The notes: generated by a model not told the origin, from the sequence alone. A stretch of 64,000 nt of DNA from Peromyscus leucopus (GCF_004664715.2 NC_051068.1:56182953-56246952); one strand, 5' to 3'; numbered from the stretch's first letter, positions 1 through 12,350 are shown. A program made the numbers and translations.

Positions 1-59
1 TATAAAAACAAAACAACAAACAAACAAACACACCCAGAACTAGGCTTCCCTCCACACAT

Positions 60-330
60 ACATGTGCACTTTTATCTGTCTGTCCTCCTCGTACTTTGTC
101 CGGTCCCCACTCCCTCTATCTGCTTCCTATTGTACCCTTTCTTGTGTTTTGTGCTTTTAATATAGATTCTGCATCTGAGAGAAAATACGGGACATCTGTC
201 TATCTGAGACTGGTTTATTTTACTTAACATGATAATCTCCAGCTCTCCAACTTTCTTGCAAATAGTAAACATCTGTTCTTCTCTCTACGACACAATGAAA
301 GCCCACAGCACACACACCACAACATCTTTT
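60..330 (-). mobile_element. Ancient L1 3' end fragment
   Basis: The plus strand reads like the complement of old L1 sequence after ORF2, with ctgagactggtttattttac and ttcttgcaaatagtaaac in the expected order. It is diverged and the limits are approximate. Confidence 0.6.
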
Positions 331-765
331 AGGGGGGAAAAATCTTCCCAATAACTAATTTTAACTGAACACTTCCCCATCCCTCAGGTTCATTATGCAT
401 TCTGAGCTATTTCTGTGGAAATCCTTGTTCCTTTTATAAGGCCCTTACACCATGACATACAATGTTTCAGATACTAGGAACCAAGCTATGAAAATGAAGA
501 AGAAAACAGGAAAGTATTCTATGTGATCGCTAGTCACTCTGACCACTTCCGTCTGTTAATTTTACTCATTTACATGAGATCACCGGTCAGAGTAGGGTCA
601 TCAGTTATGTTCTTCTGGGCTTAAAACTTGTTTTAGGGAAGATCAAAACCAGAATCACAGGTAACATCATTGAAAAACACTTTTAAAAACACCTGAACAT
701 ACATTTAGACACACTCAAACATATACATTGTAGCGTGTCTTCTGAAGCAGAAAAATTCTGCCAAT

Positions 766-1003
766 GAGCTTGGAGAGACGGCTTAGTGGTTAGAGTACTT
801 GTTATGCAAGCAAGAAGACTACAGTTCAAATCCCAGAACCCACTGCGCAGGCTGCGTGGGTGTGCTGGTGAAGGCCAGGTCAGAGGATCCCTAGAGCAAG
901 CTGACTAGTTGAGACTAGCCATAATTTGAGAGTTCTAGGACTGTCTTAGAGGTAAGATACAGTCTCTCCAAGAATAAAGTGATTCCAGTTGCCAGCCTCG
1001 GGG
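766..1003 (+). mobile_element. B4/RSINE-type SINE
   Basis: An ID-like head (gagcttggagagacggctta, caaatcccagaaccc) is followed by a B1-like second half (agaggatccctagagcaagc, atacagtctctcc). This is the B4 architecture. Confidence 0.65.
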
Positions 1004-1173
1004 CTTCATGGTATTCAACACTGTGAAAAATAATTTTGATATATTATTAAAATACACAACAGGCTTACCAATATCATCACTTTAATCCTACTACATGACT
1101 AAGTAAAAAACGTATATTGTATATTTAAGGTTTGTTACTAAGTAACACGACATTAAAATCTAAAATGAATGAA

Positions 1174-1262
1174 AGGGGCTGCTGTGCAGCTCAGTGTGGG
1201 ATGTGTAATTAGCAGGAGCACCTCCCGGGTTTGACTGCCAACGCCTCCAAATAAATAAGCAA
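1174..1262 (+). mobile_element. Diverged ID-like SINE
   Basis: Parts of an ID element can be made out (ggggctgctgtgcagctcag, gggtttgactgcc) with an aaataaataagc end. Confidence 0.4.
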
Positions 1263-2127
1263 GCCCCTGTGAGACTATCAGTTGTCATATTTTATTCCAT
1301 TTCAGGCCTAGACAACTTTATAAACATGGCTGCTTCTTTTGAAAATGTAGCACAGTAAAGAAATCATAAACATTTGTAGCGCATACAATGGCCCTATAAT
1401 ACTTGATAAGAAAAATCAAAACATGTTACCACAAAATTATTCACAAACTTCAGCAAGTGAAGATGGATCCCCATCTTTAACATTAGCAAACTACGTATCA
1501 TTTCTGGTATGCACAGTTCTTGTATCAATGCCTCCACATCCTATTCTACACGGCAAACCCTCTTACCAACCAGTGCTTAGTTTCCAGAACTTTCGGGGCT
1601 TTGAGTTGCACAAACCCTGTTGCTTTGGGATGCAAAGTTCACACTGTATAAAATATGCCCAGGAGGGTCTGTGGGATATGAGCTGCAGGGGAGCTGACAA
1701 ACCCTGTAGGCACAAGACTCAGAGCCACGTCCTGCGGACATCATCACAAAGTGGCTAACAGGAGAAACCATTCTCCACCAGGTTAATTTCTCAAACATGC
1801 TAAAGGAGAGGGGCTAGCACCCTCAAAATATATCAAAGCAAGGCATTTGTCTTCTTTATCCAACAGCCAGCTGGGCTACAGAGATGCTTCCAATTGGGAT
1901 TTACCCAACTGAACTGATGGGATCTGAATTGGGATCCCTAGAGACCGTCTTATAAAATTCTGAGGCTGTGGCAGTGATGTCTACAGCCTCGGTGCTAGGG
2001 AAGAGGAGTCAGGGACTCCCACTATCTGTACAGCGGAGCTCACAGCAACATACTTCGCCATGAGCACAAGTGGAAACAACTCTACTATCCAAACAAACAC
2101 TATTATATACATAATAAATAAAATAGA

Positions 2128-2245
2128 TTTCAAGGGGTCGCTGGTTAACAGTCTCGCTCCACAGCCCAGGCTAGCTTCAACCTCACGATCCTCCTGCCTT
2201 CAGCCTCCAAAGTGCTGGGAACACAACTGCGTGACACCACGGGCA
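2128..2245 (-). mobile_element. Old B1 fragment
   Basis: The plus strand reads gcccaggctagcttcaacc and ccaaagtgctgggaacacaa, the complement of B1. It is diverged and truncated. Confidence 0.65.
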
Positions 2246-2532
2246 GCCCACGACGGAGGACCATTCAGCCACGGAAAGGACTGAAGAACTGACACATGAC
2301 GTAAAGCGAATGAACCTTGAAAATCTCACACGCGGGACAGCAAGCCAGTCACAGAAACTCACAGGTCACAGAAGTCCACTTAGAGGAATTATCTAGAATA
2401 GGCAAATTCATAGAGAAAGAAAGTGGGAGGTCACTGAGGACCGAGAAAGGGGACAGCGCAAGCCTTGCAGTTGGCTTGTTTGTTTTCGTGGCTTTGGATT
2501 TCTTTACACTTAGGACTTGAGTAAGAAACGGC

Positions 2533-2619
2533 ACTGGGGATGGCAGAGGACCTGCCTACCACTTCAAGTCCTGCCTGTCCACCCTATTCCCCAGCCAAAA
2601 AAAAAAAAAAAAAAAAAAA
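2533..2619 (+). mobile_element. ID SINE with long poly-A
   Basis: It reads actggggatggcagagg and cctattccccagcc followed by 23 A residues (2597-2619). Confidence 0.7.
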
Positions 2620-3424
2620 CACCTCCCTTGCTTGAGACAGAACCACACTACTGAGAAGCACTGAGCAACCACTTTCCACTGGTCATATCGTGTTGAAGTG
2701 ACAGCACCCCACCCGTGACCGTAAGAAGTGGGGAGAAATGGGTAAACACATATAACAAATACTCAATGGCTATTCGGAGCAATCAACTGTACCTATGTTT
2801 TCTTTAACTCAACACAATCCCATTTTTCCTTTTCCATGGCCAATGCGGAAGACTCTCCCGTGTTATTTCTCACATGTATAGTATTTTGCTGCCCTCTCCT
2901 CTTAGTGCCTTCACTGGACATGTAACACAAATTGGTATTGCCAACATAAGCCCTTTAAACGTAAGGATTTACAATATATTCCCCAAATACAGCCACTGTT
3001 TATTAGGTAGTTGACAGTCAATGGCAGATGAGCATTCAGAGAGCTGCAGCCCAATGACAGGCAGAGCTGGCTTTCAGAGAGAGACAGATCTCAATGGCCA
3101 GCCCCACTTACCAGCCAGCTGAGCGGGGGGAAAAGGCCACTCAGCATTTGCAATTGACAGAGCAATTCAAATTCAGCAAAATCACATCGTGCAGTAAGAG
3201 CCTCAGGTCAGATGAAAACACCCAAAGATCTGAATGTCAAATCCATACAAACCAAGTGTCCTCCGGCAGCCACTGCTGGGACTCCAACCTGCCCTGAGGT
3301 CCTTGTCTGCTGCTGCTTTGAATTTTAAAGATATAGAGCTGTTTTGTTTAAATTTGAATTAAAATACTTTAAAAGCCATCCCAGTCTTGTAATGGTTTCA
3401 GTTTTTATGTGTACCTGTGCGTAA

Positions 3425-3449
3425 AACAAACAAACAAACAAACAAAAAT

Positions 3450-3498
<49 letters not shown>

Positions 3499-3515
3499 CA
3501 CGCACGCGCACGCGC
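3425..3515. repeat. (CAAA)n, (TG)n and GCGCAC-rich tract
   Basis: A short (CAAA)n run is followed by about 20 TG units and then an alternating purine-pyrimidine stretch of GCGCACGC type up to 3515. Confidence 0.97.
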
Positions 3516-3894
3516 CAGAGCACGCACACATGGCCAGTCAAGTTGCTGATAAGCCTCGGCTTTAACATTCAAACACCTGTTGGCCCTGTTCCACCCTAGA
3601 CACTGGCTTTTGACAAGCTGTTATGAGGTTGAAGAGGGATTGTCAAGGTGGAAAAAGTATGGTGTGTTTAAAGAATATTCATGACATCACTGTAACCTGT
3701 CTTAAATCCTTCTAAGTTGTTCTGTGTCAACACACTGCCCGACTTGGCTTCCAACTCTTCGCCTCAATGTAATTGCAGAACATCCTTATCATCTTTGATA
3801 TTAAACAGCCACAAGGTGACAGCTAAAAGTTACACAGGTCCACATTTGTCAGACTGCTGGCTCCCTCTTCCTTATGAAAACAAAAACATGTAAG

Positions 3895-3907
3895 CCCCCC
3901 CCCCCCC
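3895..3907. repeat. Poly-C run (13)
   Basis: A homopolymer of 13 C residues. Confidence 0.97.
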
Positions 3908-4713
3908 AACAGTCATCCATAGAAAGGCCACCCGCAGATCAGCACACAGCAGAGCGGTCCACAGGGTCATCCCATTTGAATGTTTTGCACAGAACCATTT
4001 AAACATTAAAAAATTAACTCAGTTCTTCAAATCAAAATAAACTAAGGGAAATGTTTTTACAGGTGCAAATAACATGACATTCTAGCATCCAAAACAGGCA
4101 ACCAAAAATTACTATCTGTAATCGCCTGCTAGATCTAGTCCCTCGAGTTCATAACCAGAAAAGCACACACACTTGAGAAAGTCCATCTTACCTAGTTTGT
4201 GCAAACTCCCATGGGCAGCGAAGCACAGGATAGGTGGCCGCAGAAGCTGTTAAGGCCAGCCGACCCGGGGTTTCTGTCAGCACATTTTCTCCCAACTTGG
4301 GTCAAGAGCACTTTCTAAGAGCGTGAGTGTCCTGAAAAAGGCAGCAGCGGGGTACAGAAGCCGCCTCTGGCAGTGCCCCTAACCTTGCCCTGTGTACGGG
4401 CCTCCGCATTCCTGTGTGCGTCAGAACTGCTTGGCGGAATGCAAGTGCTGCATCCGAATGTAAACTCACTCCTGTCAGAGTGTAGGACCAGAAGATCCAG
4501 CACAGCGGTGAACAGAGACTGAAAGGCAATCCACATTCGCCCAGTGACTACAAACGTCAAACGGCAACACAGACCGTTCCTCCATCTCTTCATTTCTAGA
4601 AAGTGGTAGTTACTGAATTTCGTTATTCTCCTTAAAAATCGAAGTAACTGACTAAAAGGTACATAACCAACTGATGCTCCTACACCAAAATCAACTTCTC
4701 TATGGATGGCTTT

Positions 4714-4726
4714 GGGGGGGGGGGGG
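4714..4726. repeat. Poly-G run (13)
   Basis: A homopolymer of 13 G residues; it is C in the Rapgef2 transcript. Confidence 0.97.
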
Positions 4727-4928
4727 AGAAAGTTACAAAGTATGGTGGCAAGCAGTCAGCCCCTGAACAACTGGTGAAGCCATTAATTTCATCCGCTACG
4801 TCACAAGAAAACTCAGGAAAGTAGTTGAAAAGCTTGTCATAAAAATACACTTTATCGTTTTCATGTTTCGCTTCACTCAAAAATTAGCAGGCACTTAAAA
4901 ATGAAATCATACATCAAGTAACACACAA

Positions 4929-4930
<2 letters not shown>

Positions 4931-4983
<53 letters not shown>

Positions 4984-4997
4984 TGTGTGTGTGTGTC
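4931..4997. repeat. (GT)n microsatellite
   Basis: About 33 dinucleotide units with a single phase slip (GTGGTG) near 4976. Confidence 0.98.
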
Positions 4998-5427
4998 TGA
5001 ATTACAAACTGTGCCAAGACAACGGACCAAGTGGCTAAGATCCCCTAAGTATTTGGAAACTAGACACCCACTGCGGCACCCTAGAAACCTTCCCTGGCTG
5101 GTTTAGAAGCGGTCCACCGCCACCAGGCACTCAATGGCAGAGCGCTGCTCCTCTGCACAGGGAAGCCCAGCACGTCACATCACCTTGACTTACAAAAAAG
5201 CAGCACGTAGAAAAATAACAAGGAAGGGCTTCTGACTGTGCTCCACCTACTGGCCCACCCTCCGGTCAGCCCCTCCGTAGTCGCAGCTACTTAAGAAGAA
5301 GTATTAAGCATTTGGTATTTGCAATATGAACATCTTAATTTCTAAAAATCCAACCTGCACTGTCTTCAATGTCTCTGAAGCCCCAGGACAGCAGCAACAG
5401 TGCTGCCGCCGTCTAGGGGAGCCGTCT

Positions 5428-5428
<1 letters not shown>

Positions 5429-5476
<48 letters not shown>
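5429..5476. repeat. (GGC)16 trinucleotide tract
   Basis: Sixteen uninterrupted GGC units (GCC in the Rapgef2 transcript). The neighbouring 5040-5660 region keeps more CpG than most of the window. ORFs on both strands read the tract as poly-Ala; I regard them as chance. Confidence 0.98.
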
Positions 5477-5790
5477 AAGCGCTCCCATTTCCCTGTTAGC
5501 TGCTGGGGAGCCTATGTGCTCCTGGCTTGTGGCTCTAGCTGGGCCAACATTCCTTCTTAGGCTCGCTTCCTGCTCCCATGACCCACCCACCTCTCGGGGC
5601 TGCATTATGTATTACGCACGTTGTATGGGCACTCTTTCCGCATACCAGTCTCATGACCTCAGCAGCTGCCTGACAGACGCTCTTTATCAATTTCTATTAA
5701 TTCATTATCTGCTCTTGTAAATCAAGGACAAGGAAGGAAATCGGCAGTGTCTGCTCTCCTCTGAGTCTTCAAGGTCAAATGCTAACATGT

Positions 5791-5806
5791 GCGCGCGCGC
5801 GCGCGC
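5791..5806. repeat. (GC)8 alternating tract
   Basis: Eight GC units, a sequence able to adopt Z-DNA, preceded by atgt. Confidence 0.97.
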
Positions 5807-5957
5807 CTGCAGCTGCAATTTCTGTTATTAACATATACGAAAGCAGTGCTAAGAACTGGTTGATCTCCACCAAAAGGAAGCTGAATTGTACACCAGCCTG
5901 AGGGATTAGTGTAGTAAAGACGGGCATACATTTACATCATCACAGATGGACAGAGCT

Positions 5958-5978
5958 GGAGGAGGAGGAGGAGGAGGC
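5958..5978. repeat. (GGA)n short tract
   Basis: About seven GGA units. Confidence 0.95.
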
Positions 5979-6965
5979 CGTCTGGCTCTTGCTCTCCCCC
6001 TACCAGAGATAAAAGATGTTCTTACCTCAGCTGTCCTGGGCTGTACAGAGCAGATTTCTCTCTTACCACAACCTACACCAGCCTGGGACAGTGGCGTGAG
6101 GGCTACACTTTGGTAGTGCCTATGTCCCCGTGACGGATCTGCTACCGACAGACAGCTCAGCTAAATTGATCTGCTGCTATCCCTCCACACAGTGGCACAA
6201 ACAGGTCTCTGCTGATCGCTGTGCTTTGGCACAGGCGTCCGTCGACCGGTTCTTGAAAAGTTATGGTCCATAGCAGACTCTGCCCTCAGCATGGAGACAC
6301 AGGCTGTAACAAAATGGCTTTCTACCGCTCAGCATTGCACTGTGCAAAGCTGGGCACATCGAGTCGAGCAGAGAAGGCAGCTCAGCTCCAATATCTATCT
6401 ACAAACTGATTTTTTATAAAAATTCCCTGAAGAAACAACAAACGGGAAAATACATTATGAACTATGTAATTCATCCATTAAAAGGGGTAGTTGAGGCAAT
6501 GGGTGTCTCAGATTGATTGTAAAACAGTAAGAACCTAGTATCATTTCAGGAATGAAAACCAAATACCTCAGTCTTGAAACACATTTACACGAAAGGCATC
6601 AAATCACAGCCACCTAGCAAATCTAGCACATTTCATGAGGTAAAATGTGTAAAATTAGTGTCATTGTAAGACAGGACCTAAGCAAAACCTGTTTGAAACA
6701 AGGAAAAGAACATCCACACATACACACAATTTACTACAAGGCTGGCGCGTAATTAAATGCCGATTTGTTTAACTCAGCTGAGGGCAGTAAGGGTTTTTCT
6801 CATGAATCACATACTTGTGGTATGAGTAAACTGACTGTTCCAATTTTACCAAAAGGCAACACTGCTGATACTGTTTTATCCATTTCAGAGTTTCTCTTAG
6901 AGACTGAAGTGATAAAATCCTGTGATTTATCATTAAAAAGCCTAGGATTAAGAATAATATGAGTA

Positions 6966-7137
6966 AGCCGGGCGGTGGTGGCCCACGCCTTTAATCCCAG
7001 CACTCGGGAGGCAGAGCCAGGTGGATCTCTGTGAGTTCGAGGCCAGCCTGGACTACCAAGTGAGTCCCAGGAAAGGCGCAAAGCTACACAGAGAAACCCT
7101 GTCTTGAAAAACCAAAAAAAAAAAAAAAAAAAAAAAA
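6966..7137 (+). mobile_element. Young B1 SINE with intact target duplication
   Basis: It starts gccgggcggtggtggccc and ends in an A-rich tail. Exact 16-bp duplications (aagaataatatgagta) lie at 6950-6965 and 7136-7151, the second overlapping the tail. It has the cricetid-like ggaaaggcgcaaagctac segment. Confidence 0.97.
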
Positions 7138-7540
7138 GAATAATATGAGTATGCATAAACTATATTTGAAAGGAAATGTCTAAAGGCTGAAATAAAAAGA
7201 CACACCACGCTGCTCATGGTCTGGAGAGCTGGTGTTTGACATCAGTCCAGGTAATCCAATCAGATCCTAACCATCATTCTTGATAAGCTGATTTAAATCT
7301 TTATGGGAAGACAGAGCTACAAAAATGATTCTGACAAAAAACAAAATTGGTGTTTACCACAAATGTGCCATTAAGTAGACAAACACAGACACACGCAGAA
7401 GGACCGAAGATTGGATTAAATGGTTTTCGTTTTTCTTGTTTTTGTTTTAGTTAAACATTTTATGTAAATATTTTACAATTAATTCAGTGGTTTTTAAAAA
7501 ACATGTTAAGATAATTCAATAAATTAAGAAATATTCCTTT

Positions 7541-7697
7541 GGGGCAGGGCAAGATACTCAGACAGGAGCCACACAAGTCTTGCGACTCGAGTTCTATGGC
7601 CAGAACCCTCATAAAGGTAGAAGGAGAAAAATCAACTCAACAAAAGTCGTCTTTCTGACTCACACATGCACACCCACACACGCGTACATACATGAAA
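7541..7697 (+). mobile_element. tRNA-derived SINE (B2/B3-related)
   Basis: The segments ggggcagggcaagatactc, ccagaaccctcataaaggt and gtctttctgactcacac follow a common rodent tRNA-derived SINE whose exact subfamily I cannot fix. Confidence 0.6.
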
Positions 7698-7922
7698 AGA
7701 TTGTAAATATTCTTTTAATGAATGTTTCTGAAACTATTGCATTCCACAGGCAAAAATAAGAAGCTTCAAACCACTCAGAAAAATTAACTCAAAATGAATC
7801 TCAGATACTAGTGGAAAAGTTGCTAACATTAAATTTTTAGGAAAAAAGAAAAGCCTAAGAAAACTATAACGTCGGGTTAAGAGGTCATAAACAGGACACC
7901 AAAGTACAAAATACAAATGAGA

Positions 7923-8086
7923 TTTTTTTTTTTTTTTGGTTTTTCTAGACAGGGTTTCTCTGTGTAGCTTTGCGCCTTTCCTGGAACTCGCGCTTTGGAG
8001 ACCAGGCTGGCCTCGAACTCACAGAGATCCACCTGCCTCTGCCTCCCAAGTGCTGGGATTAAAGGCGTGCGCCACCACCGCCCGGC
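7923..8086 (-). mobile_element. Young B1 SINE, second of a tandem pair
   Basis: A complete reverse-oriented B1, with its poly-T at 7923-7937 and its start (cccggc) at 8086. It is separated from the next B1 by only seven bases (taagaga). See 8094-8257. Confidence 0.95.
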
Positions 8087-8093
8087 TAAGAGA

Positions 8094-8257
8094 TTTTTTT
8101 TTTTTTTTTTGGTTTTTCGAGACAGGGTTTCTCTGTGTAGCTTTGCGCCTTTCCTGGGACTCACTTGGTAGCCCAGGCTGGCCTCGAACTCACAGAGATC
8201 CGCCTGGCTCTGCCTCCCGAGTGCTGGGATTAAAGGTGTGTGCCACCACCGCCCGGC
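8094..8257 (-). mobile_element. Young B1 SINE, first of a tandem pair
   Basis: A complete reverse-oriented B1, poly-T 8094-8110. The 15-mer acaaatgagattttt occurs both left of the first copy (7913-7927) and right of this one (8259-8273), so the two copies share an outer duplication and the 7923-8086 copy entered at the junction. Confidence 0.95.
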
Positions 8258-8304
8258 AACAAATGAGATTTTTGATGAAAATAGATCTCAATAAAAATTA
8301 AAAG

Positions 8305-8421
8305 CCTCCAGCAATATGGCCAAACCCAAAAAACCTGAGTTCAATCCCTGGGTCCCACATAGTGGAAGATGAGAATTGATTCCCACAGGCTGTCCTTTAA
8401 CTCCTCTGTGCCTTTGTGTAT

Positions 8422-8463
<42 letters not shown>

Positions 8464-8469
8464 ACACGT
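8305..8469 (+). mobile_element. tRNA-derived SINE fragment ending in (AC)n
   Basis: The segments cctgagttcaatccctggg and cccacaggctgtcctttaac belong to the same SINE type as 7541-7697. It runs into an (AC)n tract at about 8423-8458. Confidence 0.65.
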
Positions 8470-8727
8470 ATGTAAATAAATATATACATATTTTTAATTT
8501 AAAGCTTTGGCTTTAGATTAAGAAGAATGCAGGTCAATAGGCCAATGACTGAGGCAACTTTTTCTAAAATATATTTAACAAAAGAATTGTATCCAGAATA
8601 CACAAAATGCTTACAAGCCAAAATAAACATCCATTTTTTTATTTTAAATTTTTTAATTAATTTCACCAAAGAAGAAACAAGAGTGGCCAATAACATATGG
8701 AAAAAAATCTCAGTCAAGTGTCATCAC

Positions 8728-8800
8728 AGCTCACTAGTGGACCACTTGCCTGACATGTACAAGCCCAGCACAAAACAAAACCACCACAATGGGGAAAAAA
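8728..8800 (+). mobile_element. Diverged ID-like SINE
   Basis: The stretch tggaccacttgcctgacatg and aagcccagcac is ID-like, with an A-rich end. Confidence 0.45.
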
Positions 8801-8861
8801 AAAATTAGCTATTAGAACGGTTGATATAAAATGTCACAGCACAGTACCAGAGACAACATTA

Positions 8862-9085
8862 AGCAACCAGACATCTCAATGGCCATTACGGATGCAAACA
8901 ATGACAACCACTGTGGAAAACAGCGTGGTGGTTCACAATACAGTTCAATAGACGGCACATAACACAGCAATTCCATCCCAAAGCACCCAGAGGTAATGAA
9001 AACACACTGTCCACACAGACACATATGCATGAACATTCACAGAAGACGAAAGCAGAAGCCATCCAAACTATTATTTATAAATTAA
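8862..9085 (+). mobile_element. Ancient L1 ORF2-end fragment
   Basis: Segments such as caatggccattacggatgc, accactgtggaaaacagcg and cacagcaattccatcccaaa match the region near the end of old mammalian L1 ORF2, in sense orientation. It is heavily diverged. Confidence 0.75.
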
Positions 9086-10146
9086 TACTTTCTGGGAGAT
9101 CCGCACTCCCTCATTTATGAAATCCAATGAGCTCCAGGCAATCTGGCGTTGGTGTTGGCACTGGCAATATGCTGCACGGCCTGCAAAGATAGGCAGGGAG
9201 GGAATTCTGGCCTGGGGTGGACTGGAAGGCGTGATTTTAAAGCTGTCAAAGTCTGTCCCGGTGCCTTTAGACAGAACTATACCATCCCTCTTTCTCCCTC
9301 TGCTGTCTCTGTTTACCTAAACCTCCCTCTATCTACCTTTAAGTGAACCAGTGACCCAGCTGCCCTACCCAGGCCCTCAGTTCTCCTGTTGGTCAACATA
9401 CGTGACTTGATATATCTAAAATAAACCACGCTCATTTCACCCACCTCACTTCTTCATTATGTGGTTAGAGCAGTCAAAGGCACCGTTCATCTACAGACAA
9501 CCAAGTTAAAAGTGTCAGGGGCGTCTCTAAGTCCCCCCTTGTCTGTTATCACTGAACCACCATCCAATGCCATCACTTGGCATCTAGCGAGTTACTCTGC
9601 CATGTGGCCCATCAACCTCAGTCCTCCAAGAATGCTAGCTGGAGCCATCACTACAGCACACCCTGCTGTAGGAATGCTATCTCCTACCAACTACACCCAA
9701 CCTCCCAGAGACCCTCTCATGCCAGTGGCTTGACGGCCCTCAGGCATTCTCCAAAAGCTCATACTGCTGGTTTGAGTGGTCAGCACGTAGCTCTTCTCTA
9801 CAATGTCTCAGGCCTATGATTACTTGGGTATTCAATGGAAAATGTGCTTTAGACACAAGGAAGCTTTCACACACACATTAACTTACACGAGCTAAGGTCT
9901 GGTAAGAAACCTGAAATACCTTTTTCACAATAACTCTTAAGGCTGAGACTCCAAAGATTATATGAGTTAAACTCATTATCAGGCGACAATATAGAAAACT
10001 GAAATAAGATTCTAAATTATAGCAAAGTGTTTCTTTAGATGTATCTATACCACTGTGACAAGAAAACACACAATTTTCATATTTATCATTTCCCATTCAA
10101 CACTGAGATACATAGTTAACTTAGAGTAATGAAATGGAATAATCTT

Positions 10147-10981
10147 TCTTTTTCATTTAATTATTTTTTCATTTTACATACTGACCACAGTTCCCCTTCC
10201 CTCCCCTTCACCCACTCCCCTCCTCCACCCCCACAATCTCCCCCACCTTACCCACCATTCACTCAGAGAAGGTAAGGCCTCCCTTGGGGAGTCAACAAAG
10301 TCTGGCATACCAAGTTTAGGCAGGCCCAAACCCTGCCCTGCTGCATCAAGGCTGAGCAAGGTATCCCACCATAGGGAATAGGCTTCAACAAAAGCCAGTT
10401 CATGCATCAAGGATAAATCCTGGTCCCACTGCCAGGGGACTCACAAACACATCAAGCCACACAACTGTTACCATATTGAGAGGGCCTAGTACAGTCTCAT
10501 GCAGGCTCCCCAGCTGCCAGTCCAGAGTCCATGAGCTCCCACTCACTAGTTCAGGTCAACTATCTCTGTGGTTTTTCCCATCATGATCTTGACCCTCCCT
10601 TGCTCATATAATCCCTCCTCCCTCTCTTCGACTGGAGTCCAGGAGCTCAGCCCAGTGCTTAGCTGTGGATCTGCTTCCATCAGTTACTGAATGAAGGTTC
10701 TATGATGACAATTAGGGTAGTCACCAATCTGATTACAGGGTAAAGTAAAGTCAGGCATCCTCTCTACTATTGCTAGGAGTCTTAGCTGGAGTCACCCTTG
10801 TGGGTTCCTAGAGATTCCCCTAGCACCAGGTTTCTCCCTAATCCCATGATGGCTCCCTCTATCAAGATGTCTTTCATTGTTCTCCCTCTCCATCCCTCCC
10901 CTGACTTAGCCATCCTGATCCCTCATGTTCCCCTCCCCCCTTTACCCCATCCCCCAGTTTACCCAGGAGATCTTATCTATT
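10147..10981 (-). mobile_element. 5'-truncated L1, 3' UTR only
   Basis: The 835-bp segment is the 3' untranslated end of a rodent L1 in reverse orientation: the plus strand begins with the T-rich complement of the tail and shows the pyrimidine-rich complement of the 3' UTR purine tract. It is flanked by 16-bp duplications at 10131-10146 and 10982-10997 with one mismatch. The related copy at 26649-27572 shares most of its sequence. There is no coding region. Confidence 0.9.
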
Positions 10982-11171
10982 GAAATGGAATAACCTTAAT
11001 CTGATTTTCTCCTATTTGTAAACCAAATTCATTTAAACACTTTTTATCTTCACCATAAGCTCATCTTTATAAGCCACACATAGCACAACAAAACAAAGGG
11101 AAATGTTCTACAGAATTTGACCACTGCTCTCGTTTTTAAATTAGCTAAAATGGTTTTAAAAGTACACTAAT

Positions 11172-11325
11172 GCTGGGCTGGGTGAAGTGGCACACGCCTT
11201 TAATCCCAGCACTCAAGAGGCAGAAGCAGAGGCAGGAGGAACTGTGATTTCAAGTCCAGCCGAGTCTATTTAGCGAGTTCCAGACCAGCCAGAGCTACCT
11301 AATGAAACCCTATCTCAAAATGCAC
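11172..11325 (+). mobile_element. B1 SINE, diverged
   Basis: It shows gtggcacacgcctttaatcc, gaggcagaagcagaggcagg and gaaaccctatctcaaaa in B1 order, followed by an A/T-rich tail. Confidence 0.85.
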
Positions 11326-11477
11326 AAATAAATGAATGCATAAATAAATAATTATCTAAATGAAATTACACATTAATAACCTCAGTAGTTTATAGCTATA
11401 AATAAGGTAAAAAATAAAATTTATCCCAAAATATCTGACTCAAAAATCTTAAGATAAAAGCTGTAACGGCTACTGTT

Positions 11478-11963
11478 GGTTGTTAAGTTGACTACATCCA
11501 GAATTAATTAAAATCCGAGTGGCTTGGTACATCTGTGAGGGATTTTTTTTTCTTAAATCATTTGAAGTGGGAAGACCCACTTTTAATTCAGATCTTTTGA
11601 GATGGGAAGATCCACGTTGAATCTGGGCCACACCTCCTGGTGGCAGCCAGTATAAGACTGTATATAAAGAAGGAAGGCTCGCTCCCTGCTGCTTGCCTTC
11701 ACTCCTGCAGGCAAGTCCATCCCTTCTCTGGCATTAAAACCCACTTCTTCAAGACGGCAGCATAGACGGAAGACCGGCTGAGACATCCAGCCGCACGGAC
11801 TAAACAGCTACTGGGTTCTTGGGCCGTCCATCGGTAGACAACCACTGTTGACTAGCTGGACCACAGCCTATAAGGCACCCTAATAAATCCCATAGGGAGA
11901 TAGACAGACAGACAGACAGACATAGATATTCATTCTATCAGTTCTGTTCCTCTAGAGAACTCT
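11478..11963 (+). mobile_element. Rodent L1-type 3' end repeat
   Basis: The segment has the familiar order gttgactacatccagaatt, gatctgggccacacctcc, acatccagccgcacggac, actagctgga-like, gtaaggcac-like and tctagagaactcttag. I recognise it as a common rodent repeat with an L1-like 3' terminus; the family name is uncertain. It includes a (GACA)5 run at about 11903-11922. Confidence 0.7.
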
Positions 11964-12307
11964 TAGTAAAACAAAAGTATAATTTTAAAAAGGTTTTATG
12001 GACACTAAATAGCATGTCCGCTATTTTACATTTAATTGTAAAAAATAAATCTTATAGTCATAACTGTGTTAACAAAATTAAGAAAACACCTAAGGAAATG
12101 GTGCTAATATAGTGAGTGTACAGTTCTAATTGGTAATTAAGCACATTAAGAATTGATATGATATTTAAATTTGTATATAAGAAGCACTTATTTATCTAAG
12201 CCATTGCTTTATTTTATTCGTTCCAACTAGTGCTTTCAAACAATTTGCAGTATGTTAGAAATTTGAGTGGGACATATATCATAGTCACGTTAACAGTCAA
12301 ATGTAAT

Positions 12308-12310
<3 letters not shown>

Positions 12311-12348
<38 letters not shown>
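12311..12348. repeat. (AC)n microsatellite
   Basis: About 19 AC units. Confidence 0.97.

Positions 12349-12350
<2 letters not shown>

Noticed and set aside
2533..2619. tRNA-like sequence in ID and B2 elements, considered as tRNA genes
   Set aside because: All carry A-rich tails and scattered changes and lack a full cloverleaf; they are SINEs.
4192..4246. Exon-like segment with strong donor CTAG/gtaaga on the minus strand
   Set aside because: The acceptor is poor, and in the phase left by the 84-nt exon the frame ends in a stop. The peptide does not match the next part of RAPGEF2.
5366..5720. Overlapping ORFs on both strands with poly-alanine
   Set aside because: The poly-alanine is a by-product of the (GGC)16 tract, read as Ala in one frame of each strand. 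There is no other sign of coding.
6026..6082. 57-nt exon-like segment with donor CTGAG/gtaaga
   Set aside because: It is open only in phase 0, whereas the preceding Rapgef2 exon leaves two bases; the required frame stops at once.
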